Shown: positions 1-14,102 of the stretch, piece after piece
How the letters are laid out: every line of letters begins with the position of its first letter
Numbering within the stretch: position 1 is the first letter of the stretch
Origin: Fragilariopsis cylindrus CCMP1102
Lineage: Eukaryota > Bacillariophyta > Bacillariophyceae > Bacillariales > Bacillariaceae
Direction of reading: 5' to 3'
Assembly: GCA_900095095.1 (NCBI GenBank)
Contig: FMBT01000292.1
Span: 372,001-436,000 of the forward strand
Length of the DNA: 64,000 nucleotides
The notes under the pieces: model-generated
Told to the model about the DNA's origin: nothing
Seen by the model: the letters and a program-made list of their open reading frames with translations, nothing else
Database searches by the model: none
Made by a program: the position numbers and the translations under genes

Positions 1-2206
1 AAATCGGGGTCACAACGTAGGGATTATCGTCCATTTGATCAACTCTATGACCAATAATTTGACGAGGGGGAGAGGCGGTACTGCATGAAGGAGAACCAAT
101 CGGAGGAGGAGGAGGAGTCGTTGATGAAACTAAGCCATTACAAGGGCTCCTCGGTGGAAGAGACCGGATCTTACGTCCGAATTGTAAACCACCCTTGAAT
201 CGAGGCTTGTTGCAGACATCCATTTTTGTAGCGTGTGCCCCTTCAAAAATAACATCGGAGTGTTCTGCTTCTATCATATCAGATGGTGACGAATCTCTCA
301 GCTCCCGGTCCACAGATCCAGCCCGTGGAGAAGAAGTTTCGAGTGCGTCTCCACGAAGATGAAGAGAAGTCAGATCTGAAACTTGTTTACGATCGATGTA
401 TGATACAATCGTAGGTGGTGCGTCGTCACCTCTAGTGCTGCCAGTACTACTAGTATTCAGAGACGCATTCGATCCTACACTAGGAGATTGTGCGGACCCA
501 CCTCGCCTGCTGCTAAAGGGTGGAAGATTGCGCAACCTGACACCGTCACGAAAAAAACGATCAGCACGAACACTTGCACCATCCATACGAACACGAGTGC
601 CTGGGCTTTCCGATTTGAATGCTGGACGTTTTTGATCCCGTTGCAGATGGTTCACATTTGCCACTTCTCGATCTGTCTCTGAGATAGCTGATAGGTATGT
701 GCCATGACTTTGACCGTTACTACTGTTGGAAGTCGTCGCACAACCAGAAGAACTAGAGATACTTGTAGGAAAGCTATTAGCCGTCTCGGGAGAATCTTGA
801 AGGTGTTGTGGATGAGAGTAACTACCATGTCGACCAACTATCTGGTTAGGTTCTGGGCTCGAAACGGAATATTGTTGTCGGTCGCATACGGCGGTCGTCT
901 TCGTAGTACCAATATTACTTGTTGAAGTAACGGTAGTCGAGGTTGCGACGCCAATGGAGGATTGAACCAAGTCATTTCTATCAGTGGACCCATCAGAAAC
1001 TGTTATATTGCAATTGGTTGGTGGAGATTCATCTGACGATATTGACGGTGGTCTCGCTGGATTCTCACGACCATCTCGAGGACGACCACTACTGATACGT
1101 AGGTTTCGAACATCCGTTAAGAACTTTGCAGCTCGAGATGCTGCACTCTTCTTCTTTGTTGCGTGCGGTTGCGGTATAACTTTTTCATCACCTTCTTCTT
1201 TCCATCGATTAGTAGTAGATGTGGAAGGGAACGGCACATTCGTCACTTCAATCGACGTCATTTCGCCCACATCATCGCCTTCGGCAACTCCCGTCAGTAT
1301 TTCGTCTTCATGTTGGATGGGATTGAAAATAACGGAACGGACTGGTCTCTCATTGGAACGGTTACTCGCTTTCAACATAGCATACGGTGGCATAGAAAAT
1401 GCGCTACCACCACCACCACCACCGCTAGTCTGGTTCGTTAATGATTCATTATTATTCTCCAAAATTTGAGAATTCGTCCTGGGAATGGATCCGAATGCGC
1501 TATACTTAGAAGTAGATAGAGGCGTAGACCTCGAGCGTGCATGATCCAAAATCTCCAATCCTGCTGGAGGTGGTTCATCCTCGTCACTATCACAGTCATC
1601 ATACTCATCATCATTGTTGTTGTTGTTGTTGTTGTTGATTGCAGACAATTGTGACTGCGTATGACGAAGAAGTGGCGTTGAATGAATATGTCTCCGAAGA
1701 GCAATCGGTTCAAGGAATTTTCCTTGTTGATGATGTTGTTGATGATTATTACTATGATTATGATTATTATGTGTTGTGGATGTTGCTGTCAGACGAGCTA
1801 AGCCTTCACCATAACCGCAAATCATCTCCTGTAAAGGTGGAGGAACAAATGTTTCTGCTCTCGTCTCGTTTATGTAAGTTTCGAACGTCCTAAAAGCTAG
1901 TTGTGCGAAAGATGATGATGAAGAAGCTGTTATGTTGCAGTTGTTGTTGACGTTGTTTGCTGCTGAAATCGCGGTTGGGGAAAGTTGGGGATTGTTCATA
2001 TTCATGTTCATGCTCATGCTCGTGTTCAATGGTTCTGTAGCTGTAGCAGTCGTAGTCGTATTATTCCCCGTGGATTCCTGAAAAGGATTAGTATGATAAG
2101 CTGACGAGGACGTCGTAGATAAAGATGTGTCGTCTGGGTCTGGGCCTACGCCGCTTTTAATCTCGATTGTTTGACGTTTTGCATCATTGTATTCTGACAT
2201 TACCAT
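1..2206 (-). CDS. Hypothetical low-complexity protein, 3' part beyond left edge
   Basis: A single reading frame stays open on the minus strand from an ATG at 2206-2204 to position 1, about 735 codons without a stop; I checked every codon. A second in-frame ATG lies two codons on (2200-2198). The protein begins MVMSEYNDAKRQTIEIK and is rich in Ser, Thr, Asn, Pro and Arg. It has an Asn run near 1616-1636, a six-Gly run near 1412-1429 and Met/Asn alternations near 2000-2025. I recognise no domain. Several Ser-Pro and Arg-rich Ser stretches look like a disordered, possibly phosphorylated regulatory protein, which is inference. Its C-terminus lies outside the window, so a domain may be there. An upstream exon is possible because an AG precedes the start region, but none is demonstrable. 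The divergent neighbour is the DEAD-box helicase at 4112. Confidence 0.75.
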   Translation of the reverse strand, partial: MVMSEYNDAKRQTIEIKSGVGPDPDDTSLSTTSSSAYHTNPFQESTGNNTTTTATATEPLNTSMSMNMNMNNPQLSPTAISAANNVNNNCNITASSSSSFAQLAFRTFETYINETRAETFVPPPLQEMICGYGEGLARLTATSTTHNNHNHSNNHQQHHQQGKFLEPIALRRHIHSTPLLRHTQSQLSAINNNNNNNNDDEYDDCDSDEDEPPPAGLEILDHARSRSTPLSTSKYSAFGSIPRTNSQILENNNESLTNQTSGGGGGGSAFSMPPYAMLKASNRSNERPVRSVIFNPIQHEDEILTGVAEGDDVGEMTSIEVTNVPFPSTSTTNRWKEEGDEKVIPQPHATKKKSAASRAAKFLTDVRNLRISSGRPRDGRENPARPPSISSDESPPTNCNITVSDGSTDRNDLVQSSIGVATSTTVTSTSNIGTTKTTAVCDRQQYSVSSPEPNQIVGRHGSYSHPQHLQDSPETANSFPTSISSSSGCATTSNSSNGQSHGTYLSAISETDREVANVNHLQRDQKRPAFKSESPGTRVRMDGASVRADRFFRDGVRLRNLPPFSSRRGGSAQSPSVGSNASLNTSSTGSTRGDDAPPTIVSYIDRKQVSDLTSLHLRGDALETSSPRAGSVDRELRDSSPSDMIEAEHSDVIFEGAHATKMDVCNKPRFKGGLQFGRKIRSLPPRSPCNGLVSSTTPPPPPIGSPSCSTASPPRQIIGHRVDQMDDNPYVVTPI

Positions 2207-4111
2207 ACGTTCGTATTGTTGTTCTTCATCAGACAAGACAAATTAAATTGTACTAACTCTCTATTTTCGAATTCGAAAGCAAAACAAGAGAATAGAAAAA
2301 CATAATGGAAAAAACATACATAAGGAAGAAGAAGAAGATTAGAAAACATACCGCCGTAAATCTCGAACACCAGACAACAGATAAAAGATACTATCGTAAA
2401 ATGAAGCATCTTACCGTAGCTTTTGAATGAAAACGAGCTTGCTTGGATCGATTGCTTCTTTTGTTTGTCTATGTAATGTAATAAGCTGTATAATTTTCTA
2501 TCTGAAGTGTATTCTATATTATAGTTCAAGAAGCGATGGCAATCATTAACGTTAACTTACTCGCTGTACAGTACAATACCAATTATTTTGTCAATTATGT
2601 GTGCTAGCGGACAATACATACAAAAATGACGAGATTAGAGATTATCTAGAGTTAGACGGAGCGATTGCTCCATACTTTCACAATAGTTACTCGAATACCG
2701 TACCGTAAATTTATTTCCAGTTTTACCGTAGTTTTACTTACTGCTGAAGTAGTTACAGTACCGTGCGGTGCTAGCTTACTACGTCCGCTAAAATATAAAA
2801 CATCGACAAATTTAGGTTTTGTATTTGTTTTTTGGCGCATACCACTCTAACCACCGTCGATTAAAAAAAAAATCGGCCTCAAAACCTCTCTATGCGTCAC
2901 AATCAAAAAAAAAAGAGAGCAAGAAAACAAACAAACAAAAAAAATCCTCCTCCTCGCCTCTTTTGTTATTGATCTCCGATGATAACACACAACCCTGTTT
3001 ATACAGTATTATACAGTTTTATCTTTTAACAGTGATAAATGATATATGTTCTCATGACCTGTAAATGTGTCCAGCTACCCAAGTTCAATAGACTGAGGTT
3101 TTCTATGCTACTAACATATGTGAATAGAAGTGTGATTTTAGTTGATCTATATGTGTGCTATATCTACTTGTATAGTCTGTCCTTAGTCAGTCATTCCCTA
3201 GTTACTTGTGTCTTACCCCTACACCTACTACAGTAGTACTACAAAATTCTTTCCATTTTATGTGGAATAGGGAGCCAGTTTTTGAGACAGCACATTTAAA
3301 TGGTGCACTTGTAGTAATACTTGTAGTAGTTGATTTTTAACACTTGATGTTCAGCATCAATATAATAATAAGGAGAAACATCAGAGCATATTCAGAGTGC
3401 ATCATGCATAAATGATGATTGTGGCATATCATATAACTTTCTGAACAACACTCCTCATGAAGACAACTATTTATTATTCTGTCTCACTGGAAATAATTTT
3501 TCACCACAATCACAGTATTTTGGGGGGTGACAATGTGTTAAAAGTGTGATGACGATGAATGAAGATAGAGACAGAGAGATGATTTAAGATTAACCATCAT
3601 GGATGATATGTGTTGTTCCAAAATGTAGAAAGAGAAGAAATGAGAAATAAACTAATTGCGTCTCTAGTCACTGGTACTAGTGTCGTTTTTCCTCTATACT
3701 GAATGAAGTCATTAAAAATGTCATATGGTTGATTTGGCATACATTATAATGATGATCAGCAGTAGTAGTCAGTAGTAGCTATGTGGGCGTTTATTAGATC
3801 AAAAGATTAAAGCATCAGTCCCATGTAATATATACATCCTACAAGATAGATGCAGTACCTGTAAGCTTATATTGCGTAATGAGATACTTTCTTGGTAGGA
3901 AGGCAAGGCAAAGCTAGGCATTACAAAAAATCTAGTAATACGGTTGAAGGACGTACACACGACTAGTTAGTCATCGGATTTCAGAAAAAAAAGCAGGCAA
4001 TGAGAATATTGAATACTGTATCGAATAATTGTCAACACAAACAAAGTCTCTAAAGGTTCTCGTTCAGCATTGTTCCGACACACACAACAAATACAATACA
4101 TTTACAATATC
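2207..4111. other. Divergent intergenic region
   Basis: Separates the left-edge gene (-) from the DEAD-box gene (+) and must carry both promoters. It holds an A-rich low-complexity patch at about 2866-2950. Short open frames here have no protein-like composition and match no family I know. No RNA gene or mobile element recognised. Confidence 0.5.
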
Positions 4112-7008
<2,897 letters not shown>

Positions 7009-7141
7009 ACATACAAATAGTTGTGTGTATAGCTTTCAAAAATTCTATTATAATTTTTTTCTACTATATTTTGATGTTCTTAATTTAAATTCAGGCAATT
7101 CACTCAACTGAATTCGTTGTACTTGTACTATATTTTCCACA

Positions 7142-8446
7142 TTATCGACGGAAACTTAAATTACCCTTTTTCAGCATCTTTAATCTCTTTCGAACGTTAC
7201 CTGACGCACCCTTGGCATCGGGAATGTTGATTCGTTTTCCACCTGCCAGGGCTATAGTTTTTACGGCAGGCAATCCAGTTTTTCGTGTTCTTGTGACCGT
7301 TTTTGTCACGGCCGCAAATGCGACGGCTGCCCCAAAGCCGCTTCTTGCTTTGGTAGCAGCAGGCGAGGGTTGAGGAGGTTGGCGGCGTGTTGACGTTACT
7401 TTGGCTTCCATTCGAAGTTGTCGGATTTTGTCAGAGCCAGATGACGCGGTACTAGTATTCGTACGAGATTGACTGAAACCACTGCCAAATGATTGTCGGT
7501 TGAGGATTTTGTCTTGTTTGTAACTTGCACTTGATACCTTTACAATCTTCGGTCGTACCGTATCCAATCGTCGTCTTCGTTCTCGCATCTTCTCTCCTTG
7601 CCTAGATCTTCGATCCTCGTCGTGCACTTTAAGTGTTAGGTAAAGCGTGCGCCAGGAATGACATTTCTTCGCAGTTGACAAATAACTTGTAGCAGGTGAT
7701 ACTTTGGTGGTAGAATCATTCTTCTCTCCAGGTTTCATCTTTACACCACATTCGGCTGCTATATCCTTCCAGGACTGCAGTGTCGCTTCGAGTGTTGTAC
7801 GTGGTGTCTTTCTTATATCTTTTCCGGAGGAGTACACGTAAGGCTCATCGAGGAAATCAATTTTTGTTGATTTGACAAGGAATTTTCTAACCTTCTTTCC
7901 TATCCCGCTGCTTTTCAAAAGATTCAAATCCATCGGAGACTCTGAGATAGTTTCGATGGCATTGAGTGCGGATGCCATAACCTTCTTATTATCTCCTTCG
8001 TTGAGACAATCATTGAGAGCTAAAATTCCATCCTCTAGTAATCCTACCAGAAAAGGATAGGGGTATAATAAACCTTTTGGTCTGGATACCCCGCCCGTCT
8101 TGAATTTGTAATTAACGCAATCTTTCCACACGTATAGGTCGGCAAATTTGGATTGTTGCAAGTGTGGATTTTGTTCTTCCACGTCAAGCATAAATTTGTC
8201 CGTTACAGCTGGATGAAATCTACCGTTCCCATCGATTCCTCCCTTTCCTTTTAGGGGCTTGGTTTTTCGATATCGCAACTTTAAAATAGATTCCCATTCA
8301 TACTCGTTGACTATACCAAATACGTTTGCAGGATAACGTTCAAGGTGGGTTACGACAGAGTTTATACATAAGTCATAGAGCTTGGGTATTCCCTTGATTG
8401 GCCGCGTTTTTCTCTTTGATGCACTTGCGATTTTTTCAAAAGGCAT
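7142..8446 (-). CDS. Elongin-A-like transcription elongation protein with TFIIS-N-like domain
   Basis: One exon, 434 residues, ATG at 8446. Residues ~19-125 read like the Elongin-A family: a BC-box-like start IPKLYDLCINSVVTHL, then EEQNPHL and VWKDCVNYKF, matching the NPHL...W..C...F signature of that domain. Residues ~155-245 resemble the TFIIS N-terminal (LW/TND) domain: LLKSSGIGKKVRKFLVKS followed by a terminal helix LQSWKDIAAE. The remaining ~180 residues are basic and disordered (RRRRLDTVRPK, QPPQPSP). In the family, Elongin A stimulates RNA polymerase II elongation and the BC box recruits Elongin C. Animal Elongin A carries the TFIIS-like domain N-terminal to the Elongin-A domain; here the order is reversed. 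No Elongin B or C gene lies in the window. Assignment is by motif reading only. Confidence 0.7.
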   Translation of the reverse strand: MPFEKIASASKRKTRPIKGIPKLYDLCINSVVTHLERYPANVFGIVNEYEWESILKLRYRKTKPLKGKGGIDGNGRFHPAVTDKFMLDVEEQNPHLQQSKFADLYVWKDCVNYKFKTGGVSRPKGLLYPYPFLVGLLEDGILALNDCLNEGDNKKVMASALNAIETISESPMDLNLLKSSGIGKKVRKFLVKSTKIDFLDEPYVYSSGKDIRKTPRTTLEATLQSWKDIAAECGVKMKPGEKNDSTTKVSPATSYLSTAKKCHSWRTLYLTLKVHDEDRRSRQGEKMRERRRRLDTVRPKIVKVSSASYKQDKILNRQSFGSGFSQSRTNTSTASSGSDKIRQLRMEAKVTSTRRQPPQPSPAATKARSGFGAAVAFAAVTKTVTRTRKTGLPAVKTIALAGGKRINIPDAKGASGNVRKRLKMLKKGNLSFRR

Positions 8447-9841
8447 TGTACATCAATATAATATGGAGATAGAGCAATATGTATTTTCTTTAACTACTAG
8501 CTGTCGGACTACAAGATAATTGGTGTCTGCTTGTAAAAAGTCTTATGTTGTGAAGTAGGTTTTATGTTTCATTAATGTCAACCAGAGTCAAGAGTCAAGA
8601 GTCAAGAGTCAGAGTCAAGAGCGAAGCTAAATCACAGAGCACGAGCGAGACACAAAATTTCGCGGAGGAGCCGCGAAACTCCTCGAATCTTACCACTTTT
8701 CTATTATTATTGAGAGCTTGTTACCGGTACAGTTTGTTTCAAGAAGAGAAAAACTAATGTAAATAGTGCTGATAACTTATGCCTGCTGGTATCAATGATG
8801 AAGTCATAGGAATCGTCATTAGTCAAATCATCTCAGGCTGCTTCTCTTTACAACTTTACATACCACGGTGTTATTATATTCTAGAGTACTCAGACAATGA
8901 TACTACGACTCCACATCATACTATTTTTGTACAAAATGTGTATTATCTCAGCAAAATTAGAAGTAGAAAAGGTAGTGAACTCTTAGTTGGCTGAGAGCAG
9001 GTAGATTCATTCCCTACTGCTAATGCTGTATACTACATGTTGTGCTAAGTGAACCTCCAATCTCTCATGAGTTCTTTTGCATTGATGTGTGTGCACAATA
9101 AAATTTTACATCAGTATTCTTATTGATTCACTTTTTTGACATATAGCACATCATCTTCAAATTTTCTGGTATTATTGCACATTTTCCCCTGTGTGTTTAT
9201 TATTGGTCCAGTAATTTATAGTCAACAACTTTTTCCCATGGTCATGACATTATGTTGACGGAATTAACTTAATTAATTTCTCCTAAATTGATCCTTGTGC
9301 ACCCTACTATCTAGTTTTCCACCTTCACACAGAACATGCCCAGGATACCTTTTCCAAGCAAAGAGTCCCGCTACCATTTTCTATATATCTTACATCCTTG
9401 GTGTCAATGTTTATGGCATTAACGTGGTGGATGTATAGAATCTGAGTGTACTGAATAATAAAGTACAAAGTGTCATTACATATACCGCATTGCTTGGGAG
9501 AAATTAGGACTTGAATTATAAGACAACTACTCATTTCCTTATCTGTGACCAAGTATTTCTACTGGTCAATGTAAACAGTGCATGTATCATTTCACTGGTT
9601 ATGGTTGCACATGCTCACTACTATTTGTATTTAAAGATAAGTGGGGTATTTTTTACAGCTAACTTGTTTTCGAATAAATATTAGACATCTAAATAAACAA
9701 CTATTCTTCTAGAAAAGACCTGCAATATTTCTCCTAATGTCTTCAAAATACAGATATTCAAAACCCTAGCTAGCTACTGTCCCTGGGGTCTATTAAACAA
9801 ACCAATATCGTTCTGATAAATTTCATATCTGATAGAAACTC
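8447..9841. other. Intergenic region
   Basis: Lies between the Elongin-A-like gene start and the MYB gene stop, both on the minus strand. It contains a short tandem repeat at 8583-8621. Small frames at 8779-8994 (+) and 9325-9552 (-) match no family I recognise. AT-rich, nothing else supported. Confidence 0.5.
8583..8621. repeat. Short tandem repeat, unit AGAGTCA
   Basis: Five to six copies of a 6-7 bp AGAGTCA-type unit in tandem with slight decay, 140 bp upstream of the Elongin-A-like start codon. Confidence 0.8.
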
Positions 9842-12325
9842 CTATCGCATTGGACTTGATCCTCCTATATTTTTCATCAGAGGACTTCCAAAATGCCCCA
9901 AAGGTGACTTTATAGAGTATAAATCAATATGATGAAGAGAATGATCAATATCTTGAATACTCCCAATCTTAGAGCTTTTAGGAGTAGCCAGAATTGCAGT
10001 AGACAAAAGATTATCCCTTTCATCAATTATTGATGTATTGCCTCGAACACGTTCACGTCCACTACCAGTTACGAGACCGATGCTGCTCTTGGTACGGCCT
10101 GGAGTTGTTGCTAATTCGTTTGCAAAAGGTGTCTCTTCGTTTACGCGTTTGCTACTGCTAGTTTTATTGTCATCTTGAAGATCGAAATTATCGGTAAGTT
10201 GATCTTTAAAGAAGACTCGGGGTGTGTGAGTAATGTTCGACTTAGAAGAGGCCGAACAAACAGCATGTTCCTTGGAAAAGGTATCATGTAGAAGTTTCGC
10301 ATCTTCTCCTCCCCAATTTGTAGCTATCCCCGGTGTACTACTTGTTTGTTGGGGTGTTGGATAGAGAAATGGGCTGAAGCAACTGCTTTCTCCTTGACGA
10401 GATCCTGGTTTTGTACCCGGAGTTGCAGGTAATGAATATTGCGACTTATGGTCGCCTGGATTAGGTTTGGCACATGACTCGAAGGGTTGACTTCCTACAA
10501 TAGGGCATATAATTTAAAAGTCAATGGAAAAGGTGCAAAATATAGAACCAAAATTTGAGTATCGATAATCTGAACAAAATAGAAAATTGACCGTTCGTTT
10601 TATGACAAAAATGTGATTTACCTTTCTGAATCTCCTTTCTTAATAGTGGAGAGTGCTTCAAATTTGCTGGATTAGGCAAGGGCGGCATCCTTTTTTCCGC
10701 ACTTGATAGATGTGGTGGAGGTGGCGGCGGCAAAAACTGTTGCCCCACTGGATAGAGGGGCGACGGATGGGCCCATTGCATGGGGTGGGGCGGTGGTACC
10801 ATGAATCCATTCATGTATTGGGGATGATGAGGATGGAATTGTTGTTGTGGTGTCCAATGATGACCACCACGATGCTGCTGGTTGATATAAAGGATTCTTT
10901 GTAGACGACTATACTCGGACGGATTAAGATCTAATGCATTGATTTCTTCAGTCGATCTACTCTCGATAGCCTTTTCGATAATTCTACGTCTTTCCAACGC
11001 CGAGCAGTATACACCTCCTGTATATCCACCCTTTAGGTCCTTCAGGAAACCTTCCACTGCAATCTTGTTGACGGGAGACACCAAAGTATTTTCTGAAGTA
11101 TTTGCATATTCCAATGTTGTTTTGACTCGCTTAATGCTATGTGGAGTGTATCCAGCACTAGGAAAAGCACTACTCATCATCATGGCATCGTACTGTCGTT
11201 TCATCATAATATTATGGTGAGAAGCAGAGGAACCATGAGGTATCGACATCGACATTGACATAGGAGTAGCAAAGGAAATCATTCCATTTGTATTCGTATA
11301 TATACGATTGGGATGTGAAGCTGGTGTTTCATGAGTTTTCGCAGCAGAATTTTTCGCTCTCTTTGTATTCTTCGAGCTCGTACTTGATTGCTGCAAAGCC
11401 TGCAGACATCCTTCGATGTCATCATTTCCAATCAGGAATCGTCCTGTCTTATCGGTTACTGCATCGTTTTGATCAACACGTTTGCTTTCAAGAAATTTTT
11501 CAATTTTCTTTCGCATTGATGAGTTCCAGTGATTCTTTATAGCGTTGTCAGTGCGACCGTTAAGTGCTTTTGCAATCTCTGCCCAACGATTGCCAAAACG
11601 CATATGACTTTCAATGATCATCCGGTCTTCCTCCACAGTCCATGTCTTTGACTTGTTGATGTTAGGGTTTAAATGATTGTGCCATCGCTCACGACACTGC
11701 TTTCCAGTCCTTCCTACAATCTTTGCAGCAATCGAGCTCCATTTCTTTGCCCCGTGTTGTCTAACAAGTTTGAGTATCTGATTATCTTCATTTTTTGTCC
11801 ACGGAACAGGTCCCTTGTTTCCCGGAGAATGTCGAAGATACGTATACCGTTCATTACATTCCGTACCATCCTTTCCCATAGTTGACCCCACCCGTTCCCA
11901 ATCAATGTCGTCTACAGAAATTAATTGCCCTCCCTGTCTTTTCTTTCGTGAAGCTTTCTTTCGGGCGGAAACAGCCGACTTCAATTTCTTGTCCTACATT
12001 ATAGAAAAAGAAGGAAGAAAAAAAAGAGAAATGTGTAAGTTTAGAAGCAAGCCTCATTTGGATTTGCAATCATGTGAGTTATTTTCGATCTTACATCTTC
12101 TTGACTCCAGATATCTCCCTTCCAGACAGTGTTGTCGTTCTTATTGTCTTCCTGTGAGCTCTGGGAATCGACCGAAGGTGAGAAGGGATGAGCTGTCTCT
12201 TTGTTATCAGTATTCATAGAAGCGGGGCTACTTTGTTGCTTCGTTTCAGAACTCGACGCATCATCGTCACCAAGGCTGGATTCCATTTCTTTAGACGACG
12301 ACGGAGGAGGAGAAAGGGCTGCCAT
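9842..12325 (-). CDS. R1R2R3 (3R) MYB transcription factor
   Basis: Three exons: 12325-12095, 11993-10622, 10494-9842, giving 751 residues; introns of 101 and 127 nt, phases close. After an acidic, Ser-rich N-terminus come three MYB repeats. R1 spans the first intron (WSQED|DKKLK) and ends [22 protein letters not shown]2 holds [35 protein letters not shown]3 holds [33 protein letters not shown]. All regular Trp positions in R2 and R3 are present. R1 carries an insertion of about a dozen basic residues ([11 protein letters not shown]) before its second Trp. The C-terminal half has Pro/His/Gln-rich stretches and several Ser/Thr-Pro sites (LATTPGR, ILATPK), consistent with CDK regulation as known for 3R-MYBs that control G2/M genes in animals and plants; that role here is inference. 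Confidence 0.92.
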
Positions 12326-12929
12326 CTTCTATGTTCTGCAAGACCTTTAAACTGTAATAATTATATCAGAGTCGATTATCCCCAAACTCTATTTCTTCTA
12401 CAAGCAATAATTGCACAGCTTGAATAATAATTCCTGAGTGCAAGTATCAAGTATCAAGTATCAAATAATTCAGATGATTCAAATTAAAGGAACAACAAAA
12501 CGAAAGTCTAATTTGTGATCGATGGATGTGTGTTCAAAAAGATAAGAGATGCACCGTAAATTAATCAAAGAAAAAGAAAGATCGCCTCGAAGATAAGTGT
12601 TTTTTTTTCAAAAATTTGAATGAAATCAAGCGAGCCAGCTCATCTTCGATTCGAATGAATCAAATTCAATCAAATTGGGGGATATGGCTCGGCGGGGGAG
12701 ACATGCTACCTTCACTAGATATTAAAAGGGGGTGATATTCATTGATCTAACTGTTTGCTTGTACTTTAGTTAATGTGCAATGGAGAGAGAGAGAGAGGGA
12801 GAGAGAGAGAGCAACATAGAAAAATAGCAACATACTACATCAATCTATCATGCTGTTTTCAAAGCTTCAGTTCTGTTTGCCCTTATTTCTGGTGTGACAG
12901 CTAGCTGCCGCAGCTGTCAACAAATCATA
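12326..12929. other. Intergenic, promoter side of MYB gene
   Basis: Upstream region of the MYB gene. It holds a GA microsatellite at 12783-12811 and no supported gene. Confidence 0.5.
12783..12811. repeat. (GA)n microsatellite
   Basis: About 14 GA dinucleotides with one interrupting G. Confidence 0.95.
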
Positions 12930-13720
12930 TAGCGTAACAATCGATTTGCCCTGGACCAATCTATCTTTCAAGCCCAGCCCCTGTGTTTCTCTTGTTGAGA
13001 CTTTACCATCGGTGTTTCCTACTGAGTGTGCCAAGGAGTTTGATAAGCCTATCTGTGGCAGTAGATGGTGTAGATTGGTTTAACTTTTGGAGTCATTATG
13101 ACCTTATAATTGACCAGGAGCCATCTGGCTTGTGGATGAATAACATGGCCTATAGTTTTGAACAGTGCTACCCCAAATCCAATTTCTCAAATATCACACT
13201 CTTTTACTGGCATTTTGGCTTCAAACTCCTGCTATCTGGAGCTGCTAACTTTGTTGTCAATTATATGATGCTTTGTTAAGGAATTAAAGAGAGACTCGCT
13301 GAAAAATTGCTTGATGTATACTCCACAATTACTCCAAAGTCGTGCTGCTTTGGATGCTGTAGCTGTTGTCAAGTTTTCAAAAGATTATGAGCTTAAAATC
13401 TCAGTGAAGAACTCAGGTCATCACTAACTGTGCTCGTCGCTAGTAGTGCGTGCGGTGCGTCCACCAAGTATAACACTCTTCACATCAACATGAACCATTC
13501 TACCAAATATGCTACTGGTAACGGAGGGACTGATTGTGAGACTGGTAGTAGTGGCAATAACCAAGAAGGCATCAGTGCCTACCACCTTTCCTTGACCAAG
13601 GGAAATCTGCTTTTATCCGTGTTGGGGGGGAGGAGAGAGAATTGGGATAAGTTCAAGTTATTATTATGTTGTCTTGATGGTTCGTTCTACAGTAACCTCT
13701 TCCCACAAATGTAGCTTGAA
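12930..13720 (+). pseudogene. Decayed FAD-linked oxidase (BBE/PCMH-type) remnant
   Basis: Pieces in different plus-strand frames read in order like a secreted FAD-linked oxidase. About 12945-13070 gives LPSVFPTECAKEFDKPICG. At 13285-13422 a frame gives AALDAVAVVKFSKDYELKIS then VKNSGHH, matching the family pattern ..VV+FA....L...VKnsGH of the FAD-binding PCMH fold, and then meets a stop. In another frame 13440-13510 gives SSACGASTKYNTLHINMNH, the expected GASS..TLHINMN continuation. At 13590-13650 a third frame gives LDQGKSAFIRVGG, with ENWDK continuing in a different frame. Frame changes and stops show it is not functional as read, unless unusual introns exist. The 13060-13279 piece is described separately. 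Confidence 0.6.
13049..13279 (+). pseudogene. Protein-like open stretch of unknown family
   Basis: A frame ending in TAA at 13277-13279 reads like a genuine protein piece: VDGVDWFNFWSHYDLIIDQE, then GLWMNNMAYSFEQCYP, SNFSNITLFYWHFGFK and ANFVVNYMMLC. The Trp, Cys and Asn-glycosylation content suggests an extracellular or membrane enzyme. It sits inside the FAD-oxidase remnant and may be part of the same decayed gene or a separate insertion. I do not recognise the family. Confidence 0.35.
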
Positions 13721-14102
13721 ACTGTAGATCTTTTTCAAATAGATAATATCCACCATATATAACATGTATGTGTAGGCATAGAGGTTTCGAAACTACACTG
13801 ACAGGTAGTAGTTTTAGACCACAATAAGATAGATGTAGTTCGATACACGCACAGTAGTGCTGGGGGGGTGCATTAGATTTTTTTTCCACGTCTGACGGAT
13901 ATCTAGCTAGCTAACTAGCTATAGCCAGCGCTACTACTAGTAACTTCGAAAACAAACTGGACGAACCATCGTGTGAACAATTAATATTTGAACAATGGAC
14001 ATTCCAATTTTTTCTTTACAGTACACCAGACAATTTCTGAATAACTTGAAACTGAATTGGACGTTAGATTGTGTGCAATACTGAAAAAATCAAGTCGATA
14101 TC
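13721..14102. other. Intergenic, upstream of SEC13
   Basis: Holds the SEC13 promoter and 5' leader. No gene or repeat supported. Confidence 0.45.

Noticed and set aside
396-1893. Several plus-strand open frames of 60-160 codons
   Set aside because: They lie opposite the continuous minus-strand coding frame and consist of its antisense low-complexity text.
2200-2529. Minus-strand frame of 109 codons just upstream of the left-edge gene, possible first exon
   Set aside because: It begins without ATG, is Phe/Cys/Tyr-rich and does not show a clear protein signature; a splice join to the main frame cannot be demonstrated.
9325-9552. 75-codon minus-strand frame, considered as a transposon remnant
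   Set aside because: A few protein-like words (CLEKVSWACSV) but no motif of any family that I can name.
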